Assembly: GCA_948794795.1 (NCBI GenBank)
Contig: CAQGLR010000009.1
Location: 1-64,000, forward strand
From: an uncultured Lachnospiraceae bacterium
GTDB taxonomy: Bacteria; Bacillota; Clostridia; Lachnospirales; Lachnospiraceae
Direction: 5' to 3'
DNA: 64,000 bases
The stretch's first letter is position 1. Each line of letters opens with the position of its first letter. A model generated the notes under the pieces. The model was not told where the DNA came from. It saw nothing but the letters and a program-made list of their open reading frames with translations, and searched no databases. The position numbers and the translations under genes are program-made. Shown piece after piece: positions 44,460-54,187 of the stretch.

Positions 44460-45263
44460 TTATTTACGGTAAACTGATGGCTGTACATATTTAAAATTTG
44501 TACCAGTTTTATCAATACTTTCTGTAGTTCCTATAAATAAAAAACCACCATTTTCCATATGGTTATATATCCTGTTCAAAAGATTTCTCTTAGTCTGTTC
44601 ATCAAAGTATATCATTACATTACGTAAGAAAACTATATGGAAAAGCCCTTTAAATTTAATATCATCCATAAGATTGAACTGTCTGAAAACAACATCTTTT
44701 TTCAGTTCTTTTTTAACCTCATATTCTTCATTTGAGATACGTGTAAAATGTGCACGTTTCCATTTATCTGGCAGGGGTGCTATCTGTTCTGCCAGGTATT
44801 TTCCTTCAATGGCATGGTTAAGTACCCTTGTGGACAGGTCTGTGGCAAGGAGCTGTGTATTCCACTGGGTATCAAGGCCAAAGAAATCTTTTAAAACCAT
44901 TGCAATAGCATAAGGTTCTTCTCCGGTAGATGCAGCAGCGGACCATATTCTTACATCTTTTTTGGATGTTGCGTGCTGTTTGACCCAGGGAAGTGCAACA
45001 TTCTTCATATAATCAAAGTGGAGGGACTCTCTCATAAAGAATGTATGGTTCGTTGTAAGTACATTAATCATGTTAGTGGCTTCTTCACCATTTGGATCCT
45101 GTTCAACTTTGGCAAAATATTCACTGTAATTCTGGTAGCCATTTCTTAACAGGTAATTTTCAAGCCTTCCTGCTATTAATACTCTTTTTTGTGACAAATT
45201 AATTCCGTATCTTTTATGTACATATGATACTATCCATGAAAATTCTTTATCTGTCAGCTGCAT
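44460..45263 (-). CDS. cheR: Chemotaxis methyltransferase CheR
   Basis: 267 residues from ATG 45263 (GGAAGG nine bases upstream; the in-frame TTG three codons earlier is less likely). Helical N-domain, then a SAM-binding fold with FFMRESLHFDYM, IWSAAASTGEEPYAIAM, NHAIEGKYLAEQ and FHIVFLRNVMIYFD. Methylates glutamates of chemoreceptors. Immediately upstream of cheB. Confidence 0.96.
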   Translation of the reverse strand: MQLTDKEFSWIVSYVHKRYGINLSQKRVLIAGRLENYLLRNGYQNYSEYFAKVEQDPNGEEATNMINVLTTNHTFFMRESLHFDYMKNVALPWVKQHATSKKDVRIWSAAASTGEEPYAIAMVLKDFFGLDTQWNTQLLATDLSTRVLNHAIEGKYLAEQIAPLPDKWKRAHFTRISNEEYEVKKELKKDVVFRQFNLMDDIKFKGLFHIVFLRNVMIYFDEQTKRNLLNRIYNHMENGGFLFIGTTESIDKTGTNFKYVQPSVYRK

Positions 45264-45316
45264 ATTTACCAACCTTCCATTAATATATTATAAAATTTCT
45301 AATCTATTAATATCTA

Positions 45317-45805
45317 TTACATAGTTACAATAGAAAAATCTGTATTTCCATTGTCTTCAATAGTCATAACAATATATGTAGGCCTGTGTCCGTCCTGCCT
45401 TGGTCTTGAAAGGCTGCCAGGGTTAATTACTGTTATATCAGGATATTTTTCAATAATTGGTTCATGTGTATGGCCAAACATAATAATTTCTGCACCATTT
45501 TCAAGTGCAATATCTTTCATGGTACTAATACCCCATTTCCCGCCATATATATGTCCATGTGTAATAAATGCCTTATGCCCTGCAATCTCTATAAGTGCAG
45601 CAGATTGTAGATTACAAAAGGAATCACAGTTTCCTTTAACCATTTCAACAGGACATCCTGCAAGTTCTTTTATTATATCAGTGCTGCACATAAAATCACC
45701 AAGATGTACCATTAAATCAAGGCTGCTACCCATATTTGCAATAGCTTTCCTAAGATTTGTATTGTTTCCATGGGTGTCACTTACTACTAATATTTTCATT
45801 GGCAT
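45317..45805 (-). CDS. YfcE/MJ0936-type metallophosphoesterase
   Basis: 162 residues with the five metal-binding motifs in order: SDTHGN, LGD, KGNCD, THGHIYG and GHTHEP. Members cleave phosphodiesters in vitro. The ATG follows the rdgB stop directly and shares its ribosome site region (AAAGGAG about 13 bases upstream). The rdgB-yfcE pairing is common in Clostridia. Placement in the che operon suggests transcriptional, not functional, linkage. Confidence 0.9.
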   Translation of the reverse strand: MPMKILVVSDTHGNNTNLRKAIANMGSSLDLMVHLGDFMCSTDIIKELAGCPVEMVKGNCDSFCNLQSAALIEIAGHKAFITHGHIYGGKWGISTMKDIALENGAEIIMFGHTHEPIIEKYPDITVINPGSLSRPRQDGHRPTYIVMTIEDNGNTDFSIVTM

Positions 45806-46408
45806 TTATATTACATTCTCCTTTTTAAGCATTTCATACATTTTTCTTAATGCCTTGCCCCTGTGGCTTATTTTGTTCTTTTCTTCTGGTTCAAGCTGTG
45901 CTGTTGTACAGTCTCTTTCTGGAAGATAGAATACAGGGTCATAGCCAAATCCATTTCCGCCACTTTCTTCATATGCTATCTGGCCTTCTATTGTTCCTCT
46001 TGCGGTAATAGTCCTGCCATCTGGAAATGCACATGCAACAACACACACAAACCTTGCACTTCTCTCTTTGCCTTTAGCATCTTTTAACTGGTCTATTATA
46101 TAATTATTCTTAACTGTATAAGGTGTGTCTTCACCAAGGTATCTTGCAGAATAAACACCTGGTGCCTTGCCAAGATAGTCAACTTCAAGCCCTGAATCAT
46201 CTGCAAGTACCATTTGTCCAGTGGCTTTTGATATGGTGCTGGCTTTTACTATTGCATTTTCTTCAAAAGTAGTGCCATTTTCTATAATTTCAGTGTCTGG
46301 CATATCTGCATTATTTAGTGATATATATTCTATACCATCTCCCGCAAGGATTTCTCTTATTTCTTTCATTTTATCTTCATTGCGGGTAGCTACAATAATA
46401 GTTTTCAT
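45806..46408 (-). CDS. rdgB: XTP/dITP pyrophosphatase (RdgB/HAM1 family)
   Basis: 200 residues. Family motifs ATRNEDKMKEIREIL, FEENAIVKA, LADDSGLEVDYLGKAPGVYSARYLG, GNGFGYDPVFYLPE and KNKISHRGKAL are all intact. Hydrolyses deaminated purine nucleoside triphosphates to keep them out of DNA. Overlaps the amidase stop by four bases (ATGA), so translation is coupled. Confidence 0.96.
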   Translation of the reverse strand: MKTIIVATRNEDKMKEIREILAGDGIEYISLNNADMPDTEIIENGTTFEENAIVKASTISKATGQMVLADDSGLEVDYLGKAPGVYSARYLGEDTPYTVKNNYIIDQLKDAKGKERSARFVCVVACAFPDGRTITARGTIEGQIAYEESGGNGFGYDPVFYLPERDCTTAQLEPEEKNKISHRGKALRKMYEMLKKENVI

Positions 46409-47532
46409 TCCAATGCCTCCATTATTCCATTATATATTCCTTCTGCAATTTTCTTTTGTCCGCTTTTTCTCTTTATATATTTTAAATCTGATTTATTAGA
46501 CATATATCCAATTTCAATAATAGTAGCTGGCACATCTGAATGATGCAGAAGGTATAAATGTTCTCTTCTGATAACACCACGTTTCCTGTTATTTACATTA
46601 TCAGCGACATTTTCCATAATGGTTTCTGCAAGTTTCCTGTTGTTTAGCTTTGAGCCTGCAGGTTTTTGTCTGGAATATAATGCTTCTACACCATAAGCTG
46701 TATTATCACCAGCATCGGATGCATTACAATGTATGCTTATAAGCAGGTCTGCTTTAAGTTTATTGGCAAGTGCTATCCTGTCAGGCTTGCTTACGCGTAT
46801 ATCATCAAGACGTGTATAATAAGCTTTAATATCCGAATTGTCAAGAATATTTTTTAATTCATGCAGTATAAGCAATGTATAATCTTTTTCATAGTATTTG
46901 CCACCAACAGAGACAGTACCTTCATCTATACCACCATGTCCAGCATCAATAACTACTATTTTATCATATATATCACGTGGTATTGCAAGAGATATATAAT
47001 ATGCATCAGATGTTTCATACAATACAGGCTCATATAGTTTCCTGGTTTTAATATCTATATTTATTCTGTATTTTTTATTTTTCAGCCTGGATGCTGAAAT
47101 ATCAAGCTGGCTTAAAATATCCTTTTTATTATTGCGTTTTATCTTTCCAGCATATTTTCTGCCATTATTATACCTTATTATATTTTCTGTTGTAAACACA
47201 TTGTCTTTTCTGCCATTAATTACAATCCTGACAGAAGAGTCCATATAGTCACTTGTCATATATACTGCTGCCCCTGTTGTAACAGCAGATTTTGGTATCT
47301 GGATATATGTACTGCTTCTTTCTTTTACATGTGCTTCATCTGAAAGTACAGAAGCCTTATATGCAGGGACAGCATTTAATTCCTGTAAAGTTTCCATATT
47401 CTTTGCAGCTGCTGTACCATTTGTCCCATTATCTTTAATAATATCTTCCATAAATAAGAAAGATATTATAAGTACAACAGCAAGAAGTGCAACGCTTTGT
47501 GCTGCAAATTTCTGCCACTCTTTTTCTTTCAT
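46405..47532 (-). CDS. N-acetylmuramoyl-L-alanine amidase (Amidase_3)
   Basis: 375 residues. One N-terminal membrane anchor (VALLAVVLIISFLFMEDII), a linker with AMIN-like beta segments (about 80-185), then the zinc amidase domain: VIDAGHGGIDEGTVS (His, Glu), LLISIHCNASDAG (His), EIGYMSNKSD (catalytic Glu). Cleaves peptide stems from peptidoglycan outside the membrane. First gene of the run leading to cheA; GAGG seven bases before the ATG. Confidence 0.92.
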   Translation of the reverse strand: MKEKEWQKFAAQSVALLAVVLIISFLFMEDIIKDNGTNGTAAAKNMETLQELNAVPAYKASVLSDEAHVKERSSTYIQIPKSAVTTGAAVYMTSDYMDSSVRIVINGRKDNVFTTENIIRYNNGRKYAGKIKRNNKKDILSQLDISASRLKNKKYRINIDIKTRKLYEPVLYETSDAYYISLAIPRDIYDKIVVIDAGHGGIDEGTVSVGGKYYEKDYTLLILHELKNILDNSDIKAYYTRLDDIRVSKPDRIALANKLKADLLISIHCNASDAGDNTAYGVEALYSRQKPAGSKLNNRKLAETIMENVADNVNNRKRGVIRREHLYLLHHSDVPATIIEIGYMSNKSDLKYIKRKSGQKKIAEGIYNGIMEALE

Positions 47533-47879
47533 TATTACCTCATTATCTCATCTTATGAATAAATTAATAATCTGCCTGCTATTTAGTATACAATATATCT
47601 GTCTTATATGCAACTTTTCCATTCTTTTTAGTAAAAATTGTGTATATTAGATTGAAAGTATTTTTTATAGCTTGTATAATATTAACATTGTATATAAGGT
47701 GCAGGATGTCTTTAATACCTTGTATTTGGTGTAGAATGTAATGTTGCTCCTTTATATAATAAAATAAAAAGAATGGGGAAGGCAGGCTGGAAAATGATTA
47801 CAGTACAGCAAAAACTACAATCTGGAATATACTTCAGCCTTAGCTGTCTAGGCCGCAAGAGGCGGTATGGAGGATTTAT
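47533..47879. other. Divergent intergenic region
   Basis: About 350 bases between the amidase and GH2 genes. A short stem GCCGCAAGAGGCGG (about 47850) stands just before the GH2 ribosome site GGAGGA. A 37-codon frame at 47773 overlapping the GH2 start has no good ribosome site and is not called. Confidence 0.4.
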
Positions 47880-50744
47880 ATGGTTAAAAGAATTGATTTA
47901 TCAGGAATTTGGGATTTTACACTTGATGAGGCAAAGGAGGGTATCAGTAAGGAATTTTATAAAAGAATGCCATCTGGTACTATTGCCCTTCCAGGTACTA
48001 CTTCCATGGCAAAGAAGGGGAAAGCTTCAGATGTAAGGGAAACGGGGTTCCTTACAGACCCATATTTATTTGAAGGTTATGCGTGGTATTCTAAAGAAAT
48101 ATCACTTGATAATGAAGATATGGGAAAAAATATTTTTTTAAACCTTGAAAGGACAAGGCTTACAAAAGTCTGGATTGGCAATGAACTGGCTGGAAGCATG
48201 GACAGCCTGGCAGCACCACATAAGTATAACTTGTCAAAGTATATTAAAAATAAAGATTTCAGGCTGTCAGTACTTGTATCAAACACAGATTATCCAACGA
48301 AAGGAGGACATCTTACATCACCTGATACACAAACTAACTGGAATGGAATTATTGGAAATATTTCACTGGATATTTATAATAGTATCTATATATCAGATAT
48401 TAAAACTTATCCTGATATTAATAAAAAAAGTGTAAAGTTAAAAGTAACTACAGTAAATGATACAGACAGTGATACAGAGTTTCCTGTAAATACTACGGCA
48501 ATGCTTTGTGATATTAACGGGGATACAGGAAAGGCAGCAGATAAACATATAGAAAATATTCCTTTTCCTGCTGGCACATCTGTATATGAATATGAATATT
48601 TTCTTGGTGAGGATGCCCAGTTATGGAGTGAGTATAATCCTGTTATATACCGCATTACATTGGAGATAGATGGGACTGGTGAAAAAATTTCTACTATATC
48701 CGGGCTTAGGGAGTTTTCAGCTAAGGGCATGGAATTTTGTATAAATGGCACTCCTGTATTCCTGCGTGGGAAACATGATGGTCTTGTATTTCCATTGACA
48801 GGTGCATTTCCAACAGATGTGGAAGAGTGGATACGTGTATTTAAAATTGCAAAGTCTTATGGTATTAACCATTACCGTTACCATACCTGCTGCCCTCCAG
48901 AAGCAGCATTTACAGCGGCAGACCTGCTGGGCATTTATATGGAGCCACAGCTTCCGTTCTGGGGTACTATGACAGCACCAGGTGATGAGGGGCATAATGA
49001 AGAAGAGCAACAGTATCTTATAGATGAAGGTTTTAGGATGCTTGACACATATGGAAACCATCCGTCATATTGTATGATGTCACTTGGCAATGAACTTTGG
49101 GGAAGCAAAGAGCGCATGGCTGCAATAATTAGAGGATATAAAGACACTGACAGCAGGCATCTTTATACACAAGGTTCTAATAATTTCCAGCATACGCCTG
49201 TAATACTTCCAGAGGATGATTTTTTTGTAGGGGTACGTTTAAGTAAGAACCGTCTTATAAGAGGGTCTTATGGAATGTGTGATGCACCTCTTGGCCATAT
49301 ACAGACTGATGAACCAGCTACGTGCCATAATTATGATTCTGTTATACATCCTTCTAGTAATGAAAGTGCTGCTGCCGCAGGTGAAGAAGAGATAGAGATA
49401 CAGTATGGTACAGGTGTTAAGAAGGTAAAAGCAGCAGATGCAGGCGGTATGCTGGTTCCAGAAATACCAGTAGTTACACATGAGATAGGCCAGTATGCAA
49501 TATATCCTGATTTCCGGGAGATAGATAAATATACAGGAGTATTAAAAGCACGTAACTTTGAGGTGTTCAGGGAGAGGCTTGAAGAGAAAGGCATGGGAGA
49601 CCAGGCATATGATTTCTTTTATGCAAGTGGGAAGCTTTCTGTACAATGTTATAAGGAAGAACTGGAAGCAGCAGCAAGAAGCCGTCTTATAGCGGGGTAC
49701 CAGATACTTGATATACAGGATTTCCCAGGACAGGGAACAGCACTTGTAGGAATACTTGATGCATTTATGGATTCTAAAGGTCTTGTTACCCAGGAGGAAT
49801 GGGCAGGATACTGTTCTGATGCTATACTTCTTGCAGAATTTGATAAATACATTTATACATCTGGCGAAGAGTTTAAAATGAAGCTTGCAATGCGCTATTA
49901 TAATCCTGAAAAGCTTATTAATAAGGAAGCCAGGGTAGAACTTATATATAATGGAAGTACAATTATATTGGAAAAAGTGCCAGTTCCAGAAGGTGCATAT
50001 GGGCTTGTGGAATTAGGGGATATTTTGTTTAAAATGCCAATTTCCACAGAAACAGTAGTATATACGCTTAAGCTTTCTGTGCCAGGCACAGATATGCATA
50101 ACAGTTATGAGATATATTGTTATAATTCTGACATAGCTATGCCAGATATAAGCAATGGTATTGTTGTAAATAAAAGAAAAGAACAGCTTTATATTACAAA
50201 TATTTTTGGGGATGCAAGGAAGTTACTGGAAGAAGGAAAGAATGTGCTTTATCTTCCAGAAGAAGTTAGTGGAAGCATAGAAGGTTTTTATTGCACAGAT
50301 TTCTGGTGCTACCCTATGTTCCGTGATATATGTGAGTGGATGAAGAAACCAGTTGCTGTTGGCACAATGGGGCTTCTTATACAGGATAAACATAATGCAC
50401 TTTTTAATTTTCCATCGTATATGTATGCAACACCACAGTGGTATAAAATAGTTTCACATTCCAGATGTGTAATTCTTGATGATGTGACAGACAAGGGATA
50501 TAAGCCAATAGTACAGATGATTGATAATTTTGAGAGAAACCATAAGCTTGGAATACTTTTTGAAGGTAAAGCTGGTAATGGGAAGCTTTTAGTATGTACA
50601 AGCAGGTTAAGTGAAATAGCAGATTACCCTGAGGTGAGGAGTTTTGCACAATCAATTATAGAGTATGGGGTTTCAGGGCTTTTTAATCCTGAAGACGAGC
50701 TTAGCCTTGATAAACTGGAGAAAGTATTTATAGGCAATAATTAA
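47880..50744 (+). CDS. Glycoside hydrolase family 2 protein, cytoplasmic
   Basis: 954 residues, no signal peptide. N-terminal jelly-roll sugar-binding domain (IDLSGIWDFTLDEA, YAWYSKEISL, GGHLTSPDTQTNWNGIIGNISL), immunoglobulin-like domain (170-270), and a TIM barrel from FCINGTPVFLRGKHDG. Acid/base Glu in SLGNELWGS; the nucleophile is probably the Glu of VVTHEIGQYAIYPDF. About 300 C-terminal residues of beta-type domains follow. The EIGQYxxYPDF nucleophile loop differs from classical LacZ, so beta-galactosidase is not assured; specificity is open. GGAGG sets the start. Confidence 0.8.
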   Translation: MVKRIDLSGIWDFTLDEAKEGISKEFYKRMPSGTIALPGTTSMAKKGKASDVRETGFLTDPYLFEGYAWYSKEISLDNEDMGKNIFLNLERTRLTKVWIGNELAGSMDSLAAPHKYNLSKYIKNKDFRLSVLVSNTDYPTKGGHLTSPDTQTNWNGIIGNISLDIYNSIYISDIKTYPDINKKSVKLKVTTVNDTDSDTEFPVNTTAMLCDINGDTGKAADKHIENIPFPAGTSVYEYEYFLGEDAQLWSEYNPVIYRITLEIDGTGEKISTISGLREFSAKGMEFCINGTPVFLRGKHDGLVFPLTGAFPTDVEEWIRVFKIAKSYGINHYRYHTCCPPEAAFTAADLLGIYMEPQLPFWGTMTAPGDEGHNEEEQQYLIDEGFRMLDTYGNHPSYCMMSLGNELWGSKERMAAIIRGYKDTDSRHLYTQGSNNFQHTPVILPEDDFFVGVRLSKNRLIRGSYGMCDAPLGHIQTDEPATCHNYDSVIHPSSNESAAAAGEEEIEIQYGTGVKKVKAADAGGMLVPEIPVVTHEIGQYAIYPDFREIDKYTGVLKARNFEVFRERLEEKGMGDQAYDFFYASGKLSVQCYKEELEAAARSRLIAGYQILDIQDFPGQGTALVGILDAFMDSKGLVTQEEWAGYCSDAILLAEFDKYIYTSGEEFKMKLAMRYYNPEKLINKEARVELIYNGSTIILEKVPVPEGAYGLVELGDILFKMPISTETVVYTLKLSVPGTDMHNSYEIYCYNSDIAMPDISNGIVVNKRKEQLYITNIFGDARKLLEEGKNVLYLPEEVSGSIEGFYCTDFWCYPMFRDICEWMKKPVAVGTMGLLIQDKHNALFNFPSYMYATPQWYKIVSHSRCVILDDVTDKGYKPIVQMIDNFERNHKLGILFEGKAGNGKLLVCTSRLSEIADYPEVRSFAQSIIEYGVSGLFNPEDELSLDKLEKVFIGNN

Positions 50745-50780
50745 TATATTACCTTATATTACATATCTGGTGATATAACG

Positions 50781-51094
50781 CAGTTCCCATATACCATTAA
50801 ATATTTTCCATCCAGGGGTACGCTTCCGTTGCGCTACAATGTCATTTAGTTAAGAAACCCTTCCATAAATGGCAGATTTATTGGCGTTTGAAAATTAAAT
50901 ATTTTGGCAATTCCAAAATTTTACCAACAAAAAGCCATGTGCAACATGGCTTTGCCCGCATTGCGCTTGGATGGATACGCAATGGTGCATAAGTTCTTAA
51001 TGTTTCTGCGAAACATTTAATACAAGAACTAAGCACTGGCGTTTCCAAAGCACCCCCTTTGATGGAAAATTATTTAACTGGTATATGGGAACTG
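50781..51094. repeat. Structured repeat copy B inside a long inverted repeat
   Basis: Outer arms CAGTTCCCATATACCA (50781 on) and TGGTATATGGGAACTG (to 51094) extend to about 33 bp with few mismatches. Between them lie the flank GTTTGAAAATTAAAT (50886-50900) and the core 50905-51050, which is similar to the reverse complement of copy C. Internal hairpins include GCCATGTGCAACATGGC and AATGTTTCTGCGAAACATT. No ORF. Confidence 0.6.
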
Positions 51095-51112
51095 CTGTAT
51101 ACATACATATTG

Positions 51113-51240
51113 TAAATATAGGGTGATAAAGCAGGTTGTCAAAGAAACTGGCATATAATAAATATAGGATGGTAAAGCAGGTTATCAAAGAAACTGTTTT
51201 TTGTAAATAGCATTATTATGGCATATGATAAAGCAGGTTG
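51113..51240. repeat. Direct repeats, two and a half units
   Basis: A 38-base unit beginning TAAATATAGG and containing AAAGCAGGTT and CAAAGAAACTG occurs at 51113-51150 and 51159-51196 with three mismatches. A shortened third unit (ATGATAAAGCAGGTTG) ends at 51240. No function known. Confidence 0.6.
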
Positions 51241-51326
51241 CTGTATACTTAAAAAACAGTTTTTTGTCTGCAATTTACAGAGGTTCTGCTTAATTAAATG
51301 ACATTGCATCTAAGAGGGAATTAATT

Positions 51327-53318
51327 TCACATGTCATTATATTTTGCATGTATGCTAATAAACTGGTAATAGTTTTTAACAAATGCCCTTACTACATCTG
51401 GGTCAAAGTGGCTTCCACTGTCTTTAGTGATAATATCATAAGCCATATGGTCTGAAAATGCTTCTTTATAAGGGCGTTTGCTTACAAGTGCATCAAATAC
51501 ATCTGCCAGGGCAACAATACGGCTTTCTAGCGCTATTTCTGTTTCTTTAAGGCCAAGGTAGCCTTTGCCATTCCATTTTTCGTGGTGTTGTAATGCAATT
51601 ATCCTTGCAATTTCCATAATTTTACCTGGGCAGTTATGGAGAAGTTTCTCGCCTTCTGTTACATGTGTTTTAATTATCTCAAACTCTTCATCTGTAAGTT
51701 TGCCAGGTTTTTCAATAATAGAAGATGGCAGGTTTAATTTGCCAATATCATGCATCATTGATGCTATGCGTATTGTATCAACTTCTTCTGGGGTATAACC
51801 CATAGCTTCTGCAAGTACCCTTGTATATTCAGAGACCCTTTTTACATGAAGACCAGTAAATTCTGATTTGGCTTCAACAATTTCAGTAAGTGACTGTATC
51901 GTCTGCTCCGACAGGGTGTTAAGCTGCTGGTTAATCTTAACAAGTTCCATTTTGTTTTTGATAGTGCCAAGAATATTGTCTAGAGTTACAATAAACTCAT
52001 AAAGACATTCATGGTAGATGTGTCCATCGTTATAATCAATAGTTATAATGCCAAGGTTTTCATCCATTACATTAAGCGGAATAATTAGCATATGTGTAAA
52101 GTTTTTATTAACTTCATGGTCTTTATCAAAAACAACATTATACTGTACAGGCAGCAGTGGTGTAAGACATTCCTTATCAGAAATCTGGTTTAAAAGAATC
52201 AGGTGTGGTTCTTTTATATTATCATATTCAAAATCCTCTGGAGAAGCCAGAGTTGATTCTATATATAAATTAAGCGAAGAGATGCCTGGGCCCCATAAAT
52301 AATCCGGCAAAAGCCTTGCCAGGGTTTCTAATGCACAGTTAATATTAATATGTGAATTAAATTCATGTATTGCATGGTTATAGTTATGTTCATTTTCAGA
52401 ATTTACAAACAATGCTTCAAGTTTGTGGTCATTCTTGCGTTTATCACTTTTAACACATCCACATGATTCCGCATATACTGGTTTGCATGGAATTACTACA
52501 GTTTTATTGTATAAAAGCTTACCTTCAAGAAGTTTTTCCATTGTGTCTAATATACATTCGCTGCTTAATACAGGGTCATAAATGGCGCTTGTGAGAAGTG
52601 GTATATGGTATTCTCTTTCAAGTATTCCGCCAAGACCTGTTACAATTATATCTTCTGGTATTCTTTTTTTAAGTTTAAGAAGATAGTCACTTACAGCGAT
52701 AGCCATAGAGTCATTGGCACATACAATGGCATCAGGAAGCCCGTCTTCTGATTCTAAGAATCTTTTAGTTTCCCTTATTGCAGGCGCTGACCAGAAATCA
52801 CCATATCCTATACGCTGTTCTTCTACAGGTATTCCATATTCATTAAGTACGCTTTTGTAAGTGTTTATCCGTTCTATTGAAACATCATTATCACGTGGTC
52901 CAGCCATAAAATTAATTTTATGGCATCCATGTACTTCTATAACATGGCGTATAATGTTTGCAAGTGCTGTCTCAGAATCATATTTAATATTACAGCTTCC
53001 GCTAAGAGGCTGTTTTATTGAAATAACAGGAACATCAGCAGACATTGCACGCATATAAAGTTCTTTCTTGACTGGTGCATCCTTTATCATTTCTGTAAAT
53101 AATATAAGGCAGCATATTTTGTCAAAATCTACAAAATTATAGATACGTTTCTGGGCGGCATCATCTTTAGTCTTTTGGTATAAGTCTGAAAGTGGCGCAA
53201 AAATCTGGAGATAATAACCGCGTTTCCTTGCTTCTGTGGCAAGAGCCCTTAGAGTCCTATGGATAGAAGGTCTGTGAATACTTGTCACACATATTCCGAT
53301 TGTATTATTTTTAGCCAT
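51327..53318 (-). CDS. LacI-type sugar-sensor domain fused to an HD-GYP domain
   Basis: 663 residues, no membrane segment. Residues 1-285 are the periplasmic-binding-like sensor domain of LacI regulators (IGICVTSIHRPSIHRTLRAL, DAIVCANDSMAIAVSDYLL, VTGLGG) without the helix-turn-helix. Residues about 290-480 form a GAF-like linker with a coiled coil. Residues 480-655 are an HD-GYP phosphodiesterase domain: MMHDIGKLNLP, HHEKWNGKGYLGL (canonical HHExxDGxGYPxGL, so D to N and P to L), and RIVALADVFDAL. It may turn sugar sensing into c-di-GMP breakdown. It lies between the GH2 gene and the sugar operon. The leader is unusual (see 53319-53412). Confidence 0.8.
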   Translation of the reverse strand: MAKNNTIGICVTSIHRPSIHRTLRALATEARKRGYYLQIFAPLSDLYQKTKDDAAQKRIYNFVDFDKICCLILFTEMIKDAPVKKELYMRAMSADVPVISIKQPLSGSCNIKYDSETALANIIRHVIEVHGCHKINFMAGPRDNDVSIERINTYKSVLNEYGIPVEEQRIGYGDFWSAPAIRETKRFLESEDGLPDAIVCANDSMAIAVSDYLLKLKKRIPEDIIVTGLGGILEREYHIPLLTSAIYDPVLSSECILDTMEKLLEGKLLYNKTVVIPCKPVYAESCGCVKSDKRKNDHKLEALFVNSENEHNYNHAIHEFNSHININCALETLARLLPDYLWGPGISSLNLYIESTLASPEDFEYDNIKEPHLILLNQISDKECLTPLLPVQYNVVFDKDHEVNKNFTHMLIIPLNVMDENLGIITIDYNDGHIYHECLYEFIVTLDNILGTIKNKMELVKINQQLNTLSEQTIQSLTEIVEAKSEFTGLHVKRVSEYTRVLAEAMGYTPEEVDTIRIASMMHDIGKLNLPSSIIEKPGKLTDEEFEIIKTHVTEGEKLLHNCPGKIMEIARIIALQHHEKWNGKGYLGLKETEIALESRIVALADVFDALVSKRPYKEAFSDHMAYDIITKDSGSHFDPDVVRAFVKNYYQFISIHAKYNDM

Positions 53319-53412
53319 AAATTGGCACCAAGCCTCAAGTAAAATATTGGTTTTTTATTTGAGGTGCAGACACAGAAAACAAAATATGTATCTGCATTTT
53401 ATCCTTTCCTCT
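53319..53412 (-). promoter_or_regulatory. Structured 5' leader with 20-codon upstream ORF
   Basis: Minus strand order: SD AGAGGAAAGGAT (53401-53412), ATG at 53397 opening MQIHILFSVSAPQIKNQYFT and closing at 53335, stem TGCAGA...TCTGCA (53365-53396), stem CCTCAA...TTGAGG (53333-53364), then CTTGGTGCC and the gene start. It shares SD-hairpin-CTTGGT with 2626-2690 and 58030-58076. Confidence 0.4.
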
Positions 53413-53722
53413 TTTTTCTTTCACTATTTATCTATATCTTGTGCTGGTTACTTCCGTGAAGGCAAAGTGAAGGTTTATAATAAGCCTGCAACGGGGTGTT
53501 TGTTTCTTATTTAATACAATATCATAAATACTACATTATAACAATTATAAATTTTAGAAAATTATACACTTTTATAATTAAGTACTGTAATTTTTGCATT
53601 GTACAAGCGTTATATAAAACAGGGTATTTTATAAAAAATAAATTTTAATTATTGATAATTAGTACAGTTTTGGACTATATTAAAAATGGTACAAGATTGG
53701 ACTAATTGCAAGGAGGGATATT
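53413..53722. other. Divergent intergenic region
   Basis: About 310 A+T-rich bases between the HD-GYP and MarR genes. The repeated motifs AGTTTTGGACTATATT and CAAGATTGGACTAATT (53664-53706) just before the MarR ribosome site may be its operator. Confidence 0.4.
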
Positions 53723-54187
53723 ATGATAAACAATACTATTTTTATGGAACAATTAAACAAATATTATGCAGTATGGCAGGAGTACAATTATGTGTATGAA
53801 GAATGGGCAAAAGCACATGGTTTATCTGTTAATAGTCTGTTAGTATTGTCTGCCATCCATGAAGGAGGCAAAGACTGTACACAAAGAAAAATCAGCCAGA
53901 GATGGATGATACCTAAACAAACAATTAATATGGTTTTGAAAGGGTTTGAACAAAAAGGCCTGGTTGAAATGTTTCCTATGCAGGAGGATAAAAGAAATAA
54001 ACTTATCCGCTTTACGCCAGCAGGAAGCAGATATGCAGATTCTATTATTTTACAACTGCGGAAAGCAGAGTTGTTTGTAATTGAGGAAATGGGTATAGAG
54101 AGTATGAAACAGTTAAATGACAATACAGCTTTATTTGTGGAACTTTTTAGAAAAGCAGGAGGTAAAAATGACAATGAAACAGAATAA
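53723..54187 (+). CDS. MarR-family regulator of a MATE exporter
   Basis: 154 residues. MarR winged helix: LSVNSLLVLSAIHEGGKDCTQRKISQRWMIPKQTINMVLKGFEQKGLVEM with wing QEDKRNKLIRFT. AAGGAGG before the ATG. Its last 20 bases overlap the start of the MATE gene, so the two were coupled. MarR-MATE pairs usually respond to toxic compounds; here the exporter is broken, so the regulator may be orphaned. The repeated GGACTA motifs upstream suit autoregulation. Confidence 0.85.
   Translation: MINNTIFMEQLNKYYAVWQEYNYVYEEWAKAHGLSVNSLLVLSAIHEGGKDCTQRKISQRWMIPKQTINMVLKGFEQKGLVEMFPMQEDKRNKLIRFTPAGSRYADSIILQLRKAELFVIEEMGIESMKQLNDNTALFVELFRKAGGKNDNETE

Noticed and set aside
47773..48036. 87-codon frame overlapping the GH2 start
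   Set aside because: No good SD, and more than half lies inside the GH2 gene in another frame.
51113..51240. CRISPR array
   Set aside because: Only two and a half units, spacing of eight bases, and no cas genes.
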